The notes below the pieces were generated by a model. The model was not told the DNA's origin. It saw only the letters and a list, made by a program, of their open reading frames with translations, and did no database searches. A stretch of DNA of 64,000 nt, taken from the NCBI RefSeq assembly GCF_022179325.1, contig NZ_BPQQ01000022.1, positions 62,001 to 126,000 on the forward strand, in the 5' to 3' direction. Positions 1 to 8,983 of this stretch are shown piece by piece; position 1 is the stretch's first letter; every line of letters begins with the position of its first letter. This stretch comes from Methylobacterium isbiliense (GTDB lineage: Bacteria; Pseudomonadota; Alphaproteobacteria; Rhizobiales; Beijerinckiaceae). The translations under genes were made by a program, and so were the position numbers.

Positions 1-626
1 ATCTTGGAGTGAGCCGAAGCACGTCTCCGCCGAGCGCGTCAGACGTGTTGAACGTTTAGGTGGCGGCTCGCAAGGTGGTGGAAGCAAAAAGCTTCGTGAA
101 GATACGTAGTTCTTGTGGATGCGTTGCTCGCGACATCTCGAAACAGAAGACCTACGGTTGTGCTGGTTGGCGAGATTGTGAGGAAAATTGTAATTGATTC
201 ATGTCAGATTGTGTCGAGGGCGTAAATTTGATCGGGCTATGTCTTCGTCCGGCGGCCAGGGCGGAATGTTGCTGCGATCGATGCAACCCGGGCCGGTGAC
301 ACGGCGGCTTCGCTCGCGCGATGCGTCCCATCTACTGAAACGAGAAATTGCAAGGACCGCCCGCAGGGTCGAGGCCGAGACGATGGGCGCGACAAGATCG
401 GCTGCCGCCGGGCGTCGATCGGGTCGAGGATTGCGGCTATGCTGCGCGTCTTGCAGGACAGATGGCGCTTTGGTGGTCCGATTGTCGAGTCGCAACACGG
501 AGAAAGCCGTGGAGATGCTGACGGCATCGATCGCGAAGAGCTTGGGAGCCGGTCGCACCCGCCGTCATCCGTTCGGCCCGCTGCGGCGTTTCCGTCTGCA
601 GGAGAGCACGGCGCACTGACGAGGCC
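1..626. other. Gene-free stretch at the left edge
   Basis: No convincing gene is seen. The first 200 bases are less GC-rich than the rest of the window. Several overlapping open frames exist between 190 and 620, but they are low-complexity, Arg/Ser-rich, conflict with each other on both strands and match no family I recognise. The end of this stretch must hold the promoter of the MgtC-like gene that follows. Confidence 0.5.
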
Positions 627-1109
627 GTGACCATGACCATCCCGGACGAGACCAGTTTCGGCATCGCCGACCTGATGCTGCGCCTCGGCGCAGCGACGCT
701 CTGCGGCCTCATGATCGGCTTCGAGCGGGAGGTTCGCGGCAAGGATGCGGGCCTGCGCACACACGCCCTGGTGGCGCTGAGTTCCGCGGTGATCACCGTG
801 TCGGCGCTCAGCCTCTACGCGGCGGTGCGGGCGGACGGCGGCGACGCCGATCCGCTGCGGGTCATCCAGGGCCTCGCGCAGGCGATCGGCTTCATCGCCG
901 CCGGGGCGATCATCGTGATGCGCGGGGACGTGCGCAACCTGACCACCGCGGCGAGCGTCTGGCTCTCCGCCGCCCTGGGCATCGCGGCGGGCGCGGCGCA
1001 GTACCGGCTCGTCGCCGCCGCCCTCGTCCTCGCCTTCGCGGTGCTGATCCTGGTGGGTCTCCTCAAGCGCCACATCCTGCCCGACAAGCACCGCTCGGAC
1101 GACGATTGA
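627..1109 (+). CDS. MgtC/SapB family membrane protein
   Basis: A 160-residue hydrophobic protein with the MgtC N-terminal-domain signature: an early membrane helix running into the motif GLMIGFEREVRGKDAGLRTH, followed by three further membrane segments (roughly residues 45-65, 75-98 and 103-145). MgtC-type inner-membrane proteins are linked to growth at low magnesium and acid; the exact role of short versions lacking the ACT-like C-terminal domain, as here, is unsettled. The start is GTG 627 or ATG 633, and the two differ by only two residues. It converges with paaE, leaving 21 bases between the stop codons. Confidence 0.85.
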   Translation: MTMTIPDETSFGIADLMLRLGAATLCGLMIGFEREVRGKDAGLRTHALVALSSAVITVSALSLYAAVRADGGDADPLRVIQGLAQAIGFIAAGAIIVMRGDVRNLTTAASVWLSAALGIAAGAAQYRLVAAALVLAFAVLILVGLLKRHILPDKHRSDDD

Positions 1110-1130
1110 GCCGCTGACCGGACCAGGAGC

Positions 1131-2216
1131 TCAGACGTGGTCGAAGTCGATCACCACCCGCTCGGTGGTGGGCTTGGCCTGGCAGGTGAGCACGAAGCCG
1201 GCCTCGATCTCCCAGGGTTCGAGGGAGTAGTTCACCTCCATCTCGACCGCGCCCTCCGCGACCTTGGCCCGGCAGGTGCAGCACATGCCGCCCCGGCAGG
1301 AATACGGCAGGTCGAGCCCGGCCCGGATCGCGGCGTCGAGCACCGTCTCGCCCGCCGCCACCGGCACCTCCGCGGCAATGCCGTCGGTGATCACGGTGGC
1401 GCGCGCGGCGGGCGCGTCCGCGGGCGCGACGGGGCGCGGCGCCCGCGCCCGGCCCTCGCCCGCCGGCGTGAAGCGCTCGACATGGATGCGCTGCTCCGGC
1501 AGGCCGGCCTCGCGCAACGCGCCCGACACCGCCTCGAGCATGTCGGCGGGGCCGCACACGAAGGCGTGGTCGACCCGCTCCGCCGGCACGATGGTGCGCA
1601 GGAACAGGGCGGCCTTCGCCCCGTCGAGGCGCCCGTTGAGGGCGTCGATGTCCTGCGTCTCGCGCGAGAGGACGTGGAACACGCTCAGCCGGTCGAGGAA
1701 GCGATCCTTCAGGTCCTCCAGCGCCTCGCGGAACAGGATCGAGCCCGTGGAGCGGTTGCCGTAGAACAGGAAGAAGCGGCTGTGCGGCTCGCGGGCGAGC
1801 ATCGTGCGGATGATCGACAGGATCGGGGTGATGCCCGAACCCGCCGCGAAGGCCGCGTAGGTGTGCGCGGCCTCCGGCTGCGGCGCGAGGCCGAAGCGGC
1901 CCATCGGCGGCATCACGTCGATCTCGTCGCCGGTCGCCAGCGTGCCGGTGGCGAAGCCGGAGAACAGGCCGCCCTCGACCCGCTTGACCGCGATGCGCAG
2001 GTCCGCGTCGTCGAGGCCCGAGCAGATCGAGTAGGAGCGCCGCACCTCCTCGCCGTGCAGCGTCGTGCGCAGGGTCAGGTACTGGCCGCAGGCGAACCCG
2101 AAGGCGTCGCGCAGATCGTCCGGCACCGCGAGCGCGATCGAGACGGCATCCGGCGTCTCGCGGCGGACCTCGGCCACGCGCAGGCGATGGAAGCGGGGGC
2201 TGGAGCCGGGAGTCAT
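1131..2216 (-). CDS. paaE: Phenylacetyl-CoA 1,2-epoxidase reductase subunit PaaE
   Basis: A 361-residue flavoprotein reductase that passes electrons from NAD(P)H to the diiron PaaA subunit of the ring-1,2-phenylacetyl-CoA epoxidase. The N-terminal ferredoxin-NADP reductase fold shows the FAD motif RRSYSIC and the nucleotide-binding GSGITPILSI. The C-terminal plant-type 2Fe-2S domain carries CRGGMCCTC with a distal cysteine in LTCQAKP. The domain order and length match PaaE. It is the last gene of paaABCDE and starts 8 bases after the paaD stop, so translation is probably coupled. The ATG at 2216 fits that spacing. Confidence 0.93.
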   Translation of the reverse strand: MTPGSSPRFHRLRVAEVRRETPDAVSIALAVPDDLRDAFGFACGQYLTLRTTLHGEEVRRSYSICSGLDDADLRIAVKRVEGGLFSGFATGTLATGDEIDVMPPMGRFGLAPQPEAAHTYAAFAAGSGITPILSIIRTMLAREPHSRFFLFYGNRSTGSILFREALEDLKDRFLDRLSVFHVLSRETQDIDALNGRLDGAKAALFLRTIVPAERVDHAFVCGPADMLEAVSGALREAGLPEQRIHVERFTPAGEGRARAPRPVAPADAPAARATVITDGIAAEVPVAAGETVLDAAIRAGLDLPYSCRGGMCCTCRAKVAEGAVEMEVNYSLEPWEIEAGFVLTCQAKPTTERVVIDFDHV

Positions 2217-2224
2217 GGCGGGCC

Positions 2225-2713
2225 TCAGATGCACTTGAAGGCGTCGAAGGGTTCGCGGCAGGCGAGGCAGCGCCATAGCGCCTTGCAGGCCGTCGAGCCG
2301 AACTCGGAGATGCGCTCGGTGCGCGCGGAGCCGCAATGCGGGCACGTCACCGCCTCCTCGCCGAACAGCGCCCGGCGCGAGGCCTTGGCGGCGGGCGGGG
2401 CGATGCCGTAGGCGGCGAGCTTGTCGCGGCCCGCCTGCGTCATCCAGTCGGTGGTCCAGGCGGGGGAGCGCACGAGGCGCACGACGGCGTCCGGGAAGCC
2501 CGCGGCGGCGAGCGCGGTCTGCACCTCCAGGCCGATCACGTCCATGGCCGGGCAGCCCGAATAGGTCGGCGTGATGGCGACCTCGACCCGGCCGTCGCGC
2601 AGGCTGACCTCCCGCAGCACGCCGAGATCCGCGATGGTGAGGACCGGGATCTCCGGGTCGCAGACCCCGGCCGCGGCCGCGTAGGCGGCCTCCCGCCGCG
2701 CCGCCTCGTTCAC
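2225..2713 (-). CDS. paaD: Phenylacetate degradation protein PaaD (DUF59 type)
   Basis: A 162-residue PaaD. The N-terminal MIP18/DUF59 domain includes DPEIPVLTIADLGVLR and the TPTYSGCPAMDVI motif. The C-terminus has a zinc-ribbon-like set of cysteines (CPHCGS...CLACREPF). PaaD is thought to help iron-sulfur or diiron maturation of the epoxidase and is not a catalytic subunit. The chosen GTG start (2713) overlaps the paaC TGA in a GTGA quartet, the usual sign of translational coupling; a second GTG lies one codon upstream. Confidence 0.92.
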   Translation of the reverse strand: MNEAARREAAYAAAAGVCDPEIPVLTIADLGVLREVSLRDGRVEVAITPTYSGCPAMDVIGLEVQTALAAAGFPDAVVRLVRSPAWTTDWMTQAGRDKLAAYGIAPPAAKASRRALFGEEAVTCPHCGSARTERISEFGSTACKALWRCLACREPFDAFKCI

Positions 2714-3486
2714 CACACCGCCCCCGGATGGGCCCGCTGCAGGTACTGAAGGTCGGCGAGGATGAAGCCGAGATGCTCGCTGTGGCGCCCGCGCCGGCCC
2801 CCGCTCTGCGCGCCCGAGCCGGTTGGCCGCGTGAGCGTCGCCTCCTCCAGCACCCGCGCGATCGTGCGATCGAAGGCCGGCCGCAGCGAGGCCGGGTCGA
2901 CCGCGATCCCGGCCGCGACGAGCCCGGCTTCCGCGGGATCGCTCTCGAACGCTTCGCCCGCGTAGGGCCAGAGGTCGTCGAGGGCGGCCTGCACCCGGGC
3001 ACGGCTCTCGGCCGTGCCGTCGCCGAGCCGGATCAGCCACTCGGCCGCATGGCGCAGGTGGTAGGCCGTCTCCTTCTCGGCCTTGGCGGCCACCGCCGCG
3101 AGCGCGGCGTCGGCCGAACCCATCATCGCCCGCCAGTACGGATCGATGAAGGCTGAGAACAGCACCTGCCGCACGATGGTGGCGGCGAAGTCGCCGTTCG
3201 GCTGCTCCACGAGCAGGCAGTTGCGGTACTGGTGCGCCTCGCGCCGGTAGGCGAAATCGTCCTCCGTGAGCCCCCGCCCGTCGACCTGTGCCGCGTATTC
3301 GTAGAGGGCGCGGGCCTGGCCCACGCAGTCGAGGGCGATGTTGGCGAGCGCGATGTCCTCCTCCAGCATCGGCGCGTGCCCGCACCACTCGGAGAGGCGG
3401 TGCCCGAGGATCAGCGCGTCGTCCGCCCGGCGCAGAACGAGGGCGAGGAGCGGCGATTCCGCGAGGGCGATGGAGGTGGTGGACAT
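2710..3486 (-). CDS. paaC: Phenylacetyl-CoA 1,2-epoxidase structural subunit PaaC
   Basis: A 258-residue ferritin-like helical protein that forms the structural heterodimer with PaaA. It has the typical start (ESPLLALVLRRADDALILGHRLSEW) and the HLRHAAEWLIRLGDGT helix of PaaC. It resembles PaaA in fold but lacks a complete set of diiron ligands, as known for this subunit. It lies 88 bases downstream of paaB, the largest gap in the operon, and overlaps paaD by four bases. Confidence 0.93.
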   Translation of the reverse strand: MSTTSIALAESPLLALVLRRADDALILGHRLSEWCGHAPMLEEDIALANIALDCVGQARALYEYAAQVDGRGLTEDDFAYRREAHQYRNCLLVEQPNGDFAATIVRQVLFSAFIDPYWRAMMGSADAALAAVAAKAEKETAYHLRHAAEWLIRLGDGTAESRARVQAALDDLWPYAGEAFESDPAEAGLVAAGIAVDPASLRPAFDRTIARVLEEATLTRPTGSGAQSGGRRGRHSEHLGFILADLQYLQRAHPGAVW

Positions 3487-3574
3487 CGTCCGATCTCCGC
3501 GATCAGTCAGGGTGCGGCCGGCCTCCCCTTGCCCGGGCGGGAGAGGGCGTCCCGCGCTCGGTCCGGGAGCCGCG

Positions 3575-3865
3575 CTACATGTGCCCCACGTCGTCCGGCA
3601 CCTCGTAGAAGGTCGGGTGCCGGTAGATCTTCGAGGCGGTGGGCTCGAACAACATCTCCTTGTCGGCGGGGTCCGAGGCCACGATGGCGGCCGAGGGCAC
3701 GACCCAGAGCGACAGGCCTTCCCCGCGCCGGGTGTAGACGTCGCGCGCCGCCTGCAGGGCCATGCCGGCATCCGCCGCATGCAGCGAGCCCACGTGCTTG
3801 TGCGCGAGCCCGTTGCGCGAGCGGATGAACACTTCCCAGAGCGGGATCTTCGCCTCGGCCATCAT
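3575..3865 (-). CDS. paaB: Phenylacetyl-CoA 1,2-epoxidase subunit PaaB
   Basis: A 95-96-residue small subunit of the epoxidase complex. It is recognised by WEVFIRSRNGLAHKHVGSLHAAD near the start and by the FYEVPDDVGHM ending. Two consecutive ATGs (3865 and 3862) follow a strong GAGGAGGGG ribosome-binding site; spacing slightly favours the second. PaaB is required for the assembled multicomponent enzyme, and its position between paaA and paaC is the normal gene order. Confidence 0.92.
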   Translation of the reverse strand: MMAEAKIPLWEVFIRSRNGLAHKHVGSLHAADAGMALQAARDVYTRRGEGLSLWVVPSAAIVASDPADKEMLFEPTASKIYRHPTFYEVPDDVGHM

Positions 3866-3872
3866 CCCCTCC

Positions 3873-4889
3873 TCAGGCGGCCGCCGCGACGGCGCCGGTG
3901 GCCTCCCGCGCCCGGCGGGCGCGCTTCTCGGCATGGGCCATCGCGGCCTCGCGCACCCAGGCGCCGGCCGCGTGGGCGTCGCGGCGCTGCTTCATCCGCT
4001 GGCGGTTGCAGGGGCCGTTGCCGGCGAGCACCTGCCGGAACTCCTCCCAGTCGATCGCCCCGAAGCGCCAGTGGCCGGCGGCCTCGTCGTAGGTGAGGTC
4101 CGGGTCCGGGAAGGTCAGGCCGAGATGGTGGCCCTGGGGCACCGTCGCGTCCACGAACTTCTGGCGCAGCTCGTCGTTCGAGAAGCGCTTGATCTTCCAT
4201 TGGGCCGATTGCTCGGAATGCTGGCTCTCGGCATCGGGCGGACCGAACATCATCAGGCAGGGCCACCACCAGCGGTTCAGGGCGTCCTGCGCCATCGCCT
4301 TCTGCTCGGGCGTGCCGCGGCACAGCGTCAGCATGATCTCGTAGCCCTGGCGCTGGTGGAAGCTCTCCTCCTTGCAGATGCGGATCATCGCCCGCGCGTA
4401 GGGGCCGTAGGAGCAGCGGCAGAGCGGGATCTGGTTCATGATCGCCGCGCCGTCGACGAGCCAGCCGATCGCCCCGATATCGGCCCAGGACAGCGTCGGG
4501 TAGTTGAAGATCGACGAGTACTTCGCCTTGCCGGACAGGAGCTGGTCGACCAGCTCCTCGCGGCTCGTCCCCAGGGTCTCGGCCGCGGCATAGAGGTAGA
4601 GCCCGTGGCCGGCCTCGTCCTGCACCTTGGCCAGCAGCGCCGCCTTGCGCTTGAGCGAGGGCGCGCGGGTGATCCAGTTGCCCTCCGGCAGCATGCCCAC
4701 GATCTCCGAATGGGCGTGCTGGGAGATCTGCCGCACCAGGGTGCGCCGGTAGGCCTCCGGCATCCAGTCGTTCGGCTCGATGCGCTCCTCGGCATCGACC
4801 CGCGCCTGGAAACGCCCGTTGCGGCCGGCCTCCTCGGGGCCGGCAGCCTCCACGACGGCGTCCTTGGCGTTCAGGGCCTGCGTGTACAT
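3873..4889 (-). CDS. paaA: Phenylacetyl-CoA 1,2-epoxidase catalytic subunit PaaA
   Basis: A 338-residue diiron oxygenase alpha subunit that epoxidises the phenyl ring of phenylacetyl-CoA. The helical core contains the diiron motifs [13 protein letters not shown] and [12 protein letters not shown], which supply Glu and His ligands, and the conserved [14 protein letters not shown] stretch. The first 35 or so residues look disordered. The ribosome-binding site GGGAGGG stands 7 bases before ATG 4889. It is the first structural gene of paaABCDE, 46 bases downstream of paaX on the same strand, with a large inverted repeat in between. Confidence 0.95.
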   Translation of the reverse strand: MYTQALNAKDAVVEAAGPEEAGRNGRFQARVDAEERIEPNDWMPEAYRRTLVRQISQHAHSEIVGMLPEGNWITRAPSLKRKAALLAKVQDEAGHGLYLYAAAETLGTSREELVDQLLSGKAKYSSIFNYPTLSWADIGAIGWLVDGAAIMNQIPLCRCSYGPYARAMIRICKEESFHQRQGYEIMLTLCRGTPEQKAMAQDALNRWWWPCLMMFGPPDAESQHSEQSAQWKIKRFSNDELRQKFVDATVPQGHHLGLTFPDPDLTYDEAAGHWRFGAIDWEEFRQVLAGNGPCNRQRMKQRRDAHAAGAWVREAAMAHAEKRARRAREATGAVAAAA

Positions 4890-4918
4890 GAGCGATCCCT
4901 CCCGAGGATTCGCCTTTC

Positions 4919-4960
4919 AATATGTCACAGAAAATCTAGATTGCAAGATTTTCCGTAACA
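4919..4960 (-). promoter_or_regulatory. Inverted-repeat operator and promoter of paaABCDE
   Basis: A perfect 8-base inverted repeat, GAAAATCT (4930-4937) and AGATTTTC (4946-4953), is separated by 8 bases. The symmetry extends outward to 15-base arms (4923-4937 and 4946-4960) with 13 of 15 positions matching. On the minus strand a -35-like TTGCAA (4946-4941) and a -10-like CATATT (4924-4919), 16 bases apart, overlap it, so a bound protein would block the promoter. It sits in an AT-rich pocket that also covers the last codons of paaX. PaaX is the obvious candidate ligand by position; the match to a PaaX site is inferred. Confidence 0.65.
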
Positions 4961-5829
4961 CGAAGCGGTGCGGCGAACCGGGCCGCGAAGGCGGGGCCGG
5001 GCGGCGGCAGGGCGCCCGCATCGCTGCGGGCATGCCGGTCGAGCCAGCGCTCGGCCGCGGGCGCGAGGCTGCGGTAGAGCCGCCCGCAGAGGTCGCGCGC
5101 CGCCTCGCCGGCCCAGTCCTCGGGCAGGAGGGGGGCGGGCAGGAGCGGGTCCTTGAGCACGGCGCGGCGAAACTCGTGGATCAGCAGCAGGCGCACCACC
5201 AGGGCCTCGAGATCGTCCGGCTGCCGGCCCGCCTCCAGCGCCTCGGCGGCGGGGGCAAAGGCGGAGACGAAGCGGGCGTAGCGCGCGCCCACCGCGTCGA
5301 GGGGCCAGGCGCGGGCGGCGAGCCGCCGGGCGGTGGCGAGGTCGTCCGGGGCGCCCGCGAGGCGCAGGAACCCCCCCTCGCCCGCCCGCTCGCCGATCCC
5401 GACCATCAGGTCGGGCGCGAGCATGCCGTAGCCCGCGGCGGCGAGCTCCGCCCGCACACCCGCCCGATCGTCGGCCCCGTCGAGGAGGAGGAGGTCGAAG
5501 CTCCCCCGCCACGCGGGCGGACGCCCGGCATAGATGCGCTCGGTCGCCCGCGCGAAGGGCGCGGCGCCCACGGGGGTGAGCCGGTAGAAGCTGTTGCGGC
5601 CGACCTTCCAGCGCGCGAACCAGCCGTCCGCCACGAGGCGCGAGAGCGCCGTGCGCACCACCCCGTCGCCGATCCGGAAGGCGCGGGTCACGGCGAGCAG
5701 GGATTCGAGCGACAGCACCCCGCCCCGCGGCACCACCGCGTCGCCGAACACCGTGACCACGAGCGACCCGACCCGGAGCGGCGTGCGCTGGTGAAACTGG
5801 TCGAGCAGCGACTGGACGTAGGCGGCCAT
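4936..5829 (-). CDS. paaX: Phenylacetic acid degradation repressor PaaX
   Basis: A 297-residue PaaX-family regulator. It begins with a winged helix (SLVVTVFGDAVVPRGG through RTALSRLVADGWF), continues with the family's basic turn GRNSFYRLTP, and ends in the PaaX C-terminal domain (LLIHEFRRAVLKDPLLP). In characterised species PaaX represses paa genes and is released by phenylacetyl-CoA. It is encoded just upstream of paaA on the same strand and divergently from paaZ, so it can control both units. The stop codon (4936) falls inside the operator described at 4919-4960. Confidence 0.92.
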   Translation of the reverse strand: MAAYVQSLLDQFHQRTPLRVGSLVVTVFGDAVVPRGGVLSLESLLAVTRAFRIGDGVVRTALSRLVADGWFARWKVGRNSFYRLTPVGAAPFARATERIYAGRPPAWRGSFDLLLLDGADDRAGVRAELAAAGYGMLAPDLMVGIGERAGEGGFLRLAGAPDDLATARRLAARAWPLDAVGARYARFVSAFAPAAEALEAGRQPDDLEALVVRLLLIHEFRRAVLKDPLLPAPLLPEDWAGEAARDLCGRLYRSLAPAAERWLDRHARSDAGALPPPGPAFAARFAAPLRVTENLAI

Positions 5830-6005
5830 CCGGCGGCGCACTCCTCGGGGTGGGTTGCGGCCTGGGGTCGAGGAATGGCGCGCGGAGCATGCCCTCTCCC
5901 GTACGGGAGAGGAGGTCTCGCGCTCGTCCGATCCACCCGGCAGCCGGCCGAGACCGCACGGATATCGGTGGTCCGCCGGCGCTTGTCGAGACGACGCGTC
6001 CCGCC

Positions 6006-6033
6006 TTGACCAACCGGCCGGTCGGTCAATAAT
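6006..6033 (+). promoter_or_regulatory. 24-bp palindrome inside the paaZ promoter
   Basis: Arms TTGACCAACCGG (6006-6017) and CCGGTCGGTCAA (6018-6029) are reverse complements at 11 of 12 positions. The first six bases also form a -35-like TTGACC, and AATAAT (6028-6033) is a possible -10 after a 16-base spacer, so the palindrome fills the promoter. paaZ begins 43 bases further on. The ACCNACCG...CGGTNGGT shape resembles operators of TetR-family regulators such as the PaaR type, and it is unlike the inverted repeat upstream of paaA. No TetR gene is in the window. Confidence 0.6.
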
Positions 6034-6075
6034 GCGCCGGAAGGACGCGACCAGAACGACACGGGAGGAACGCCG

Positions 6076-8103
6076 ATGAGACTGGAGAGCTACGTCCAGG
6101 GCCGCTGGGCCGCGCCCGGCACCGACCTCGTGCTCGTGCGCAGCGCCGTCACGGGCGAGCCGGTGGCGGAGGTCGCGAGCGGCGGCCTCGCGATGGACGA
6201 GGTGCTGGACTACGCCAGGCGCGTCGGCGGTCCGGCCCTGCGCCGCCTCACCTTCCACGACCGCGCCGCGATGCTGAAGGCGCTGGCGCAGTATCTCACC
6301 GAGCGCAAGGAGGCGCTCTACGCCCTCTCGCTCCAGACCGGGGCCACGCGCGGCGACAGCCTGATCGACGTGGACGGGGGCATCGGCACGCTGTTCGTGT
6401 TCGCCTCCAAGGGCCGGCGCGAACTGCCGAACGCGACGTTCTTGCTCGACGGCGAGGCGGAATCGCTCGCGCGCAGCGGCCGCTTCGCGGGCCGCCACGT
6501 GCTGACCTCCCGGGCCGGGGCGGCCGTGCACATCAACGCCTTCAACTTCCCGTGCTGGGGCCTCCTGGAGAAGTTGGCGCCCGCGCTGCTCGCGGGCGTG
6601 CCGGTCGTCACCAAGCCCGCCACCGTGACCGCGCAGGTGGCGCACGCGCTGGTGCGGATGATCGCCGAATCCGGGATCCTGCCGGACGGCGCCCTGCAAT
6701 GCGTGATCGGCGCGACGGGCGACCTGTTCGACCACCTCACCGGCCAGGACGTGGTCGCCTTCACGGGCTCGGCCGAGACCGCTTCCCGCCTGCAGCGCCA
6801 TCCCGTCATCGCCCGCGAGGCGGTGCGCTTCAACGCCGAGCGCGACTCGCTCAACGCCGCCATCCTCGGCCCCGACGCGGTCCCGGGCACGCCCGAGTTC
6901 GACCTGTTCATCAAGGAGGTCGCCAAGGAGATGACCGTGAAGGCCGGGCAGAAATGCACGGCGATCCGGCGGGCGATGGCGCCGCGCGCCCAGGTGCCGG
7001 CGGTGATCGACGCCTTGCGCCAGCGCCTGGCGGGCGTGCGGGTGGGCGATCCGGCGCTCGAAGGCGTGCGGATGGGGCCCGTGGTCGGGCTCGACCAGCG
7101 GCGCGACGTGCGGGCCAAGCTCGACCTCCTCGCCCCGGAGACCGAGCGGGTCGCGGGCGATCCGGACGACTTCGCCGTGGAGGGCGCGGACCCGGCGCGC
7201 GGCGCCTTCCTGCCGCCGATCCTGCTGCACTGCCCCGACCCGATCCGGGCGACGCGCGTCCACCAGGTCGAGGCGTTCGGGCCGGCCTGCACGGTGATGG
7301 GCTATGCCGACCCCGCCGAGGCGGTGCGGCTGGCCAATCGCGGCGAGGGCAGCCTCGTCGCCTCGCTCTACACCCACGACCCGGCCGCGGCGGCCGAGAT
7401 CGTCTTCGGCGCCAGCGCCTTCCACGGGCGGCTGCTCGTGGTCGACCGCGACTGCGCCAAGGACCAGACCGGCCACGGCTCGCCGGTGCCGCATCTCGTC
7501 CACGGGGGGCCGGGCCGCGCGGGCGGGGGCGAGGAACTCGGCGGCATGCGGGCGCTGCGCCCCTACCTGCAGCGCACCGCCCTGCAGGGCTCGCCCGCGA
7601 TGCTGACCTCGCTCACCGGGAGCTGGGTCAAGGGCGCGCCGGTGATCGAGGCCGCGGCGCATCCGTTCCGCGCCCGCTTCGAGGAACTGGAGATCGGCCG
7701 GACCTTCCACTCGGGCGAGCGCACGATCACGGTCGAGGACATCGAGCACTTCGCGGCCTTCACGGGCGACACCTTCTACGCCCACATGAGCGACGAGGCG
7801 GTGCAGGACCACCCGTTCTTCCCCGGCCGGGTGGCGCACGGCTACCTGCTGCTCTCCTTCGCGGCCGGCCTGTTCGTGGATCCCGAGCCGGGCCCGGTCC
7901 TGGCCAATTACGGCCTCGATTCGCTGCGCTTCCTCAAGCCGCTGCGCCCCGGCGAGGCGATCCGGGTCCGCCTCACCGCCAAGGAGAAGTCGCCTCGCAA
8001 CGCGCAATACGGCGAGGTGCGCTGGGACGTCGAGATCCTCACCGGCGCGGGCGAGACGGCGGCGACCTACGAACTCCTGACCATGAACGCCATGCGGGGG
8101 TGA
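6076..8103 (+). CDS. paaZ: Bifunctional oxepin-CoA hydrolase / semialdehyde dehydrogenase PaaZ
   Basis: A 675-residue fusion that opens the oxepin-CoA ring made by PaaABCE and oxidises the resulting aldehyde. The N-terminal aldehyde dehydrogenase domain (about 1-515) has the NAFNFPCWG and FTGSAET motifs, the catalytic cysteine in [10 protein letters not shown], and the conserved glutamate before RDSLN. The C-terminal MaoC-like hydratase (about 535-675) shows [10 protein letters not shown] and [14 protein letters not shown]. Length and order match E. coli PaaZ. A GGGAGGAAC ribosome-binding site precedes the ATG. The gene diverges from paaX. Confidence 0.95.
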   Translation: MRLESYVQGRWAAPGTDLVLVRSAVTGEPVAEVASGGLAMDEVLDYARRVGGPALRRLTFHDRAAMLKALAQYLTERKEALYALSLQTGATRGDSLIDVDGGIGTLFVFASKGRRELPNATFLLDGEAESLARSGRFAGRHVLTSRAGAAVHINAFNFPCWGLLEKLAPALLAGVPVVTKPATVTAQVAHALVRMIAESGILPDGALQCVIGATGDLFDHLTGQDVVAFTGSAETASRLQRHPVIAREAVRFNAERDSLNAAILGPDAVPGTPEFDLFIKEVAKEMTVKAGQKCTAIRRAMAPRAQVPAVIDALRQRLAGVRVGDPALEGVRMGPVVGLDQRRDVRAKLDLLAPETERVAGDPDDFAVEGADPARGAFLPPILLHCPDPIRATRVHQVEAFGPACTVMGYADPAEAVRLANRGEGSLVASLYTHDPAAAAEIVFGASAFHGRLLVVDRDCAKDQTGHGSPVPHLVHGGPGRAGGGEELGGMRALRPYLQRTALQGSPAMLTSLTGSWVKGAPVIEAAAHPFRARFEELEIGRTFHSGERTITVEDIEHFAAFTGDTFYAHMSDEAVQDHPFFPGRVAHGYLLLSFAAGLFVDPEPGPVLANYGLDSLRFLKPLRPGEAIRVRLTAKEKSPRNAQYGEVRWDVEILTGAGETAATYELLTMNAMRG

Positions 8104-8130
8104 GCGTGGCGCGTCGGCCCACGGACCTGT

Positions 8131-8681
8131 TCAGGGCGCGGACTTGTCCGTTCTTTCCTCGTCCGGACGGAGTCGCCGGGTGAACGGCGCGTTGACGAGA
8201 GTCGCGATGATGCCGCTGACGCCTATCCCGAGTGCGCCGGCGGCGATCCAATCGTGCCCTCTCTCCGCAAGGGCGTAGGCGAAGCACAGGATGATCAGCA
8301 GGCCTGTGAAGCCGGCGAGCAGAGCCAGGAGCTGATAGCGGTCCGTCCGCCGGTTGACATCGTGCACGGACTCGATCTCGGCCTGTTGCGCGCGCTCGGC
8401 CATCCGAAGGAGGCGATCCGCCATTCCGGGGTGCAGCCGCTAATACCGCTCAAGCGTTTCTGGCGCGGGCAGCGAGCCTTGATGCAGCGATTCTGCGACC
8501 TGTGTCTGTGTAACGAAACTCTGGCCTGCAAAATCGTAAGAAGCCGCTTGACAACTTCCGGCTGTTTGTCGGGATCGACAAGTCCATCAAGTGCTGGGCC
8601 GATCTTGTCTAGAAGTTGTTGCCTTACCTCGACCGGGATGCCGCCCTTCGCGGGCGGGCCGTCATCTGGATCGCGGCTCAT
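8131..8681 (-). pseudogene. DUF2335 membrane protein, broken by a frameshift and an amber codon
   Basis: The reading begins at ATG 8681 and runs as a normal DUF2335 N-terminus up to DKQPEVVKRLLTILQ. One base is then missing or two are extra near 8520, after which the next frame continues SFVTQTQVAESLHQGSLPAPETLERY. A TAG follows in frame (near 8440), then RLHPGMADRLLRMAERAQQ and two membrane helices to the stop at 8131. The three pieces align in order to the family pattern (Pro-rich LPAPE motif, PGMADR, then a double membrane segment), so two separate lesions have inactivated one gene. The last 97 residues remain open from an internal ATG (8424). Local GC is lower than in neighbouring genes. 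Confidence 0.7.
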
Positions 8682-8874
8682 CGCCGAGACGTCCCAGGCT
8701 CCGCGTCAGGTGGCGGCCAACGTTGCGCCACGCATGCTGAACTCCGTCGGTTCGCTGGATCGCCTGAAGCTTCATCGCCGGAACGGTCAGGAATGACGGT
8801 GCGCTCAAGCCCATCGCAAGGATGCGCAGGAGCGGCCGGTCTGCCAAGCGCCTCGGCACGTCGTCATGCTCCAT
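8662..8874 (-). CDS. Small conserved-looking protein upstream of the DUF2335 pseudogene
   Basis: A 70-residue basic protein, MEHDDVPRR..., with a hydrophobic middle (LLRILAMGLSAPSFL) and a tryptophan-containing amphipathic stretch (HAWRNVGRHL). GGAG stands 7 bases before the ATG at 8874. Its stop overlaps the DUF2335 start by 20 bases, so the two were probably cotranscribed. I do not recognise the family. Codon use is less GC-biased than in neighbouring genes, in keeping with an acquired segment. Confidence 0.5.
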   Translation of the reverse strand: MEHDDVPRRLADRPLLRILAMGLSAPSFLTVPAMKLQAIQRTDGVQHAWRNVGRHLTRSLGRLGDEPRSR

Positions 8875-8983
8875 GGCTCGCTCCGTCCGTTGCGTCCGCA
8901 CTCGCATGATGCTGCGGACGGCGTCAATGTGGAAGCAGAGCATTGGGCCTGTGCCGAGGCGGAGCTTGCGCAACGCGCGGCCC

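Noticed and set aside
194-619. A 141-codon frame before mgtC
   Set aside because: Low-complexity Arg/Ser composition, conflicting frames on both strands, no good ribosome-binding site.
4936-8007. A 1023-codon minus-strand frame spanning paaZ and paaX
   Set aside because: Only the last 297 codons (paaX) are real. The rest is the shadow of paaZ.
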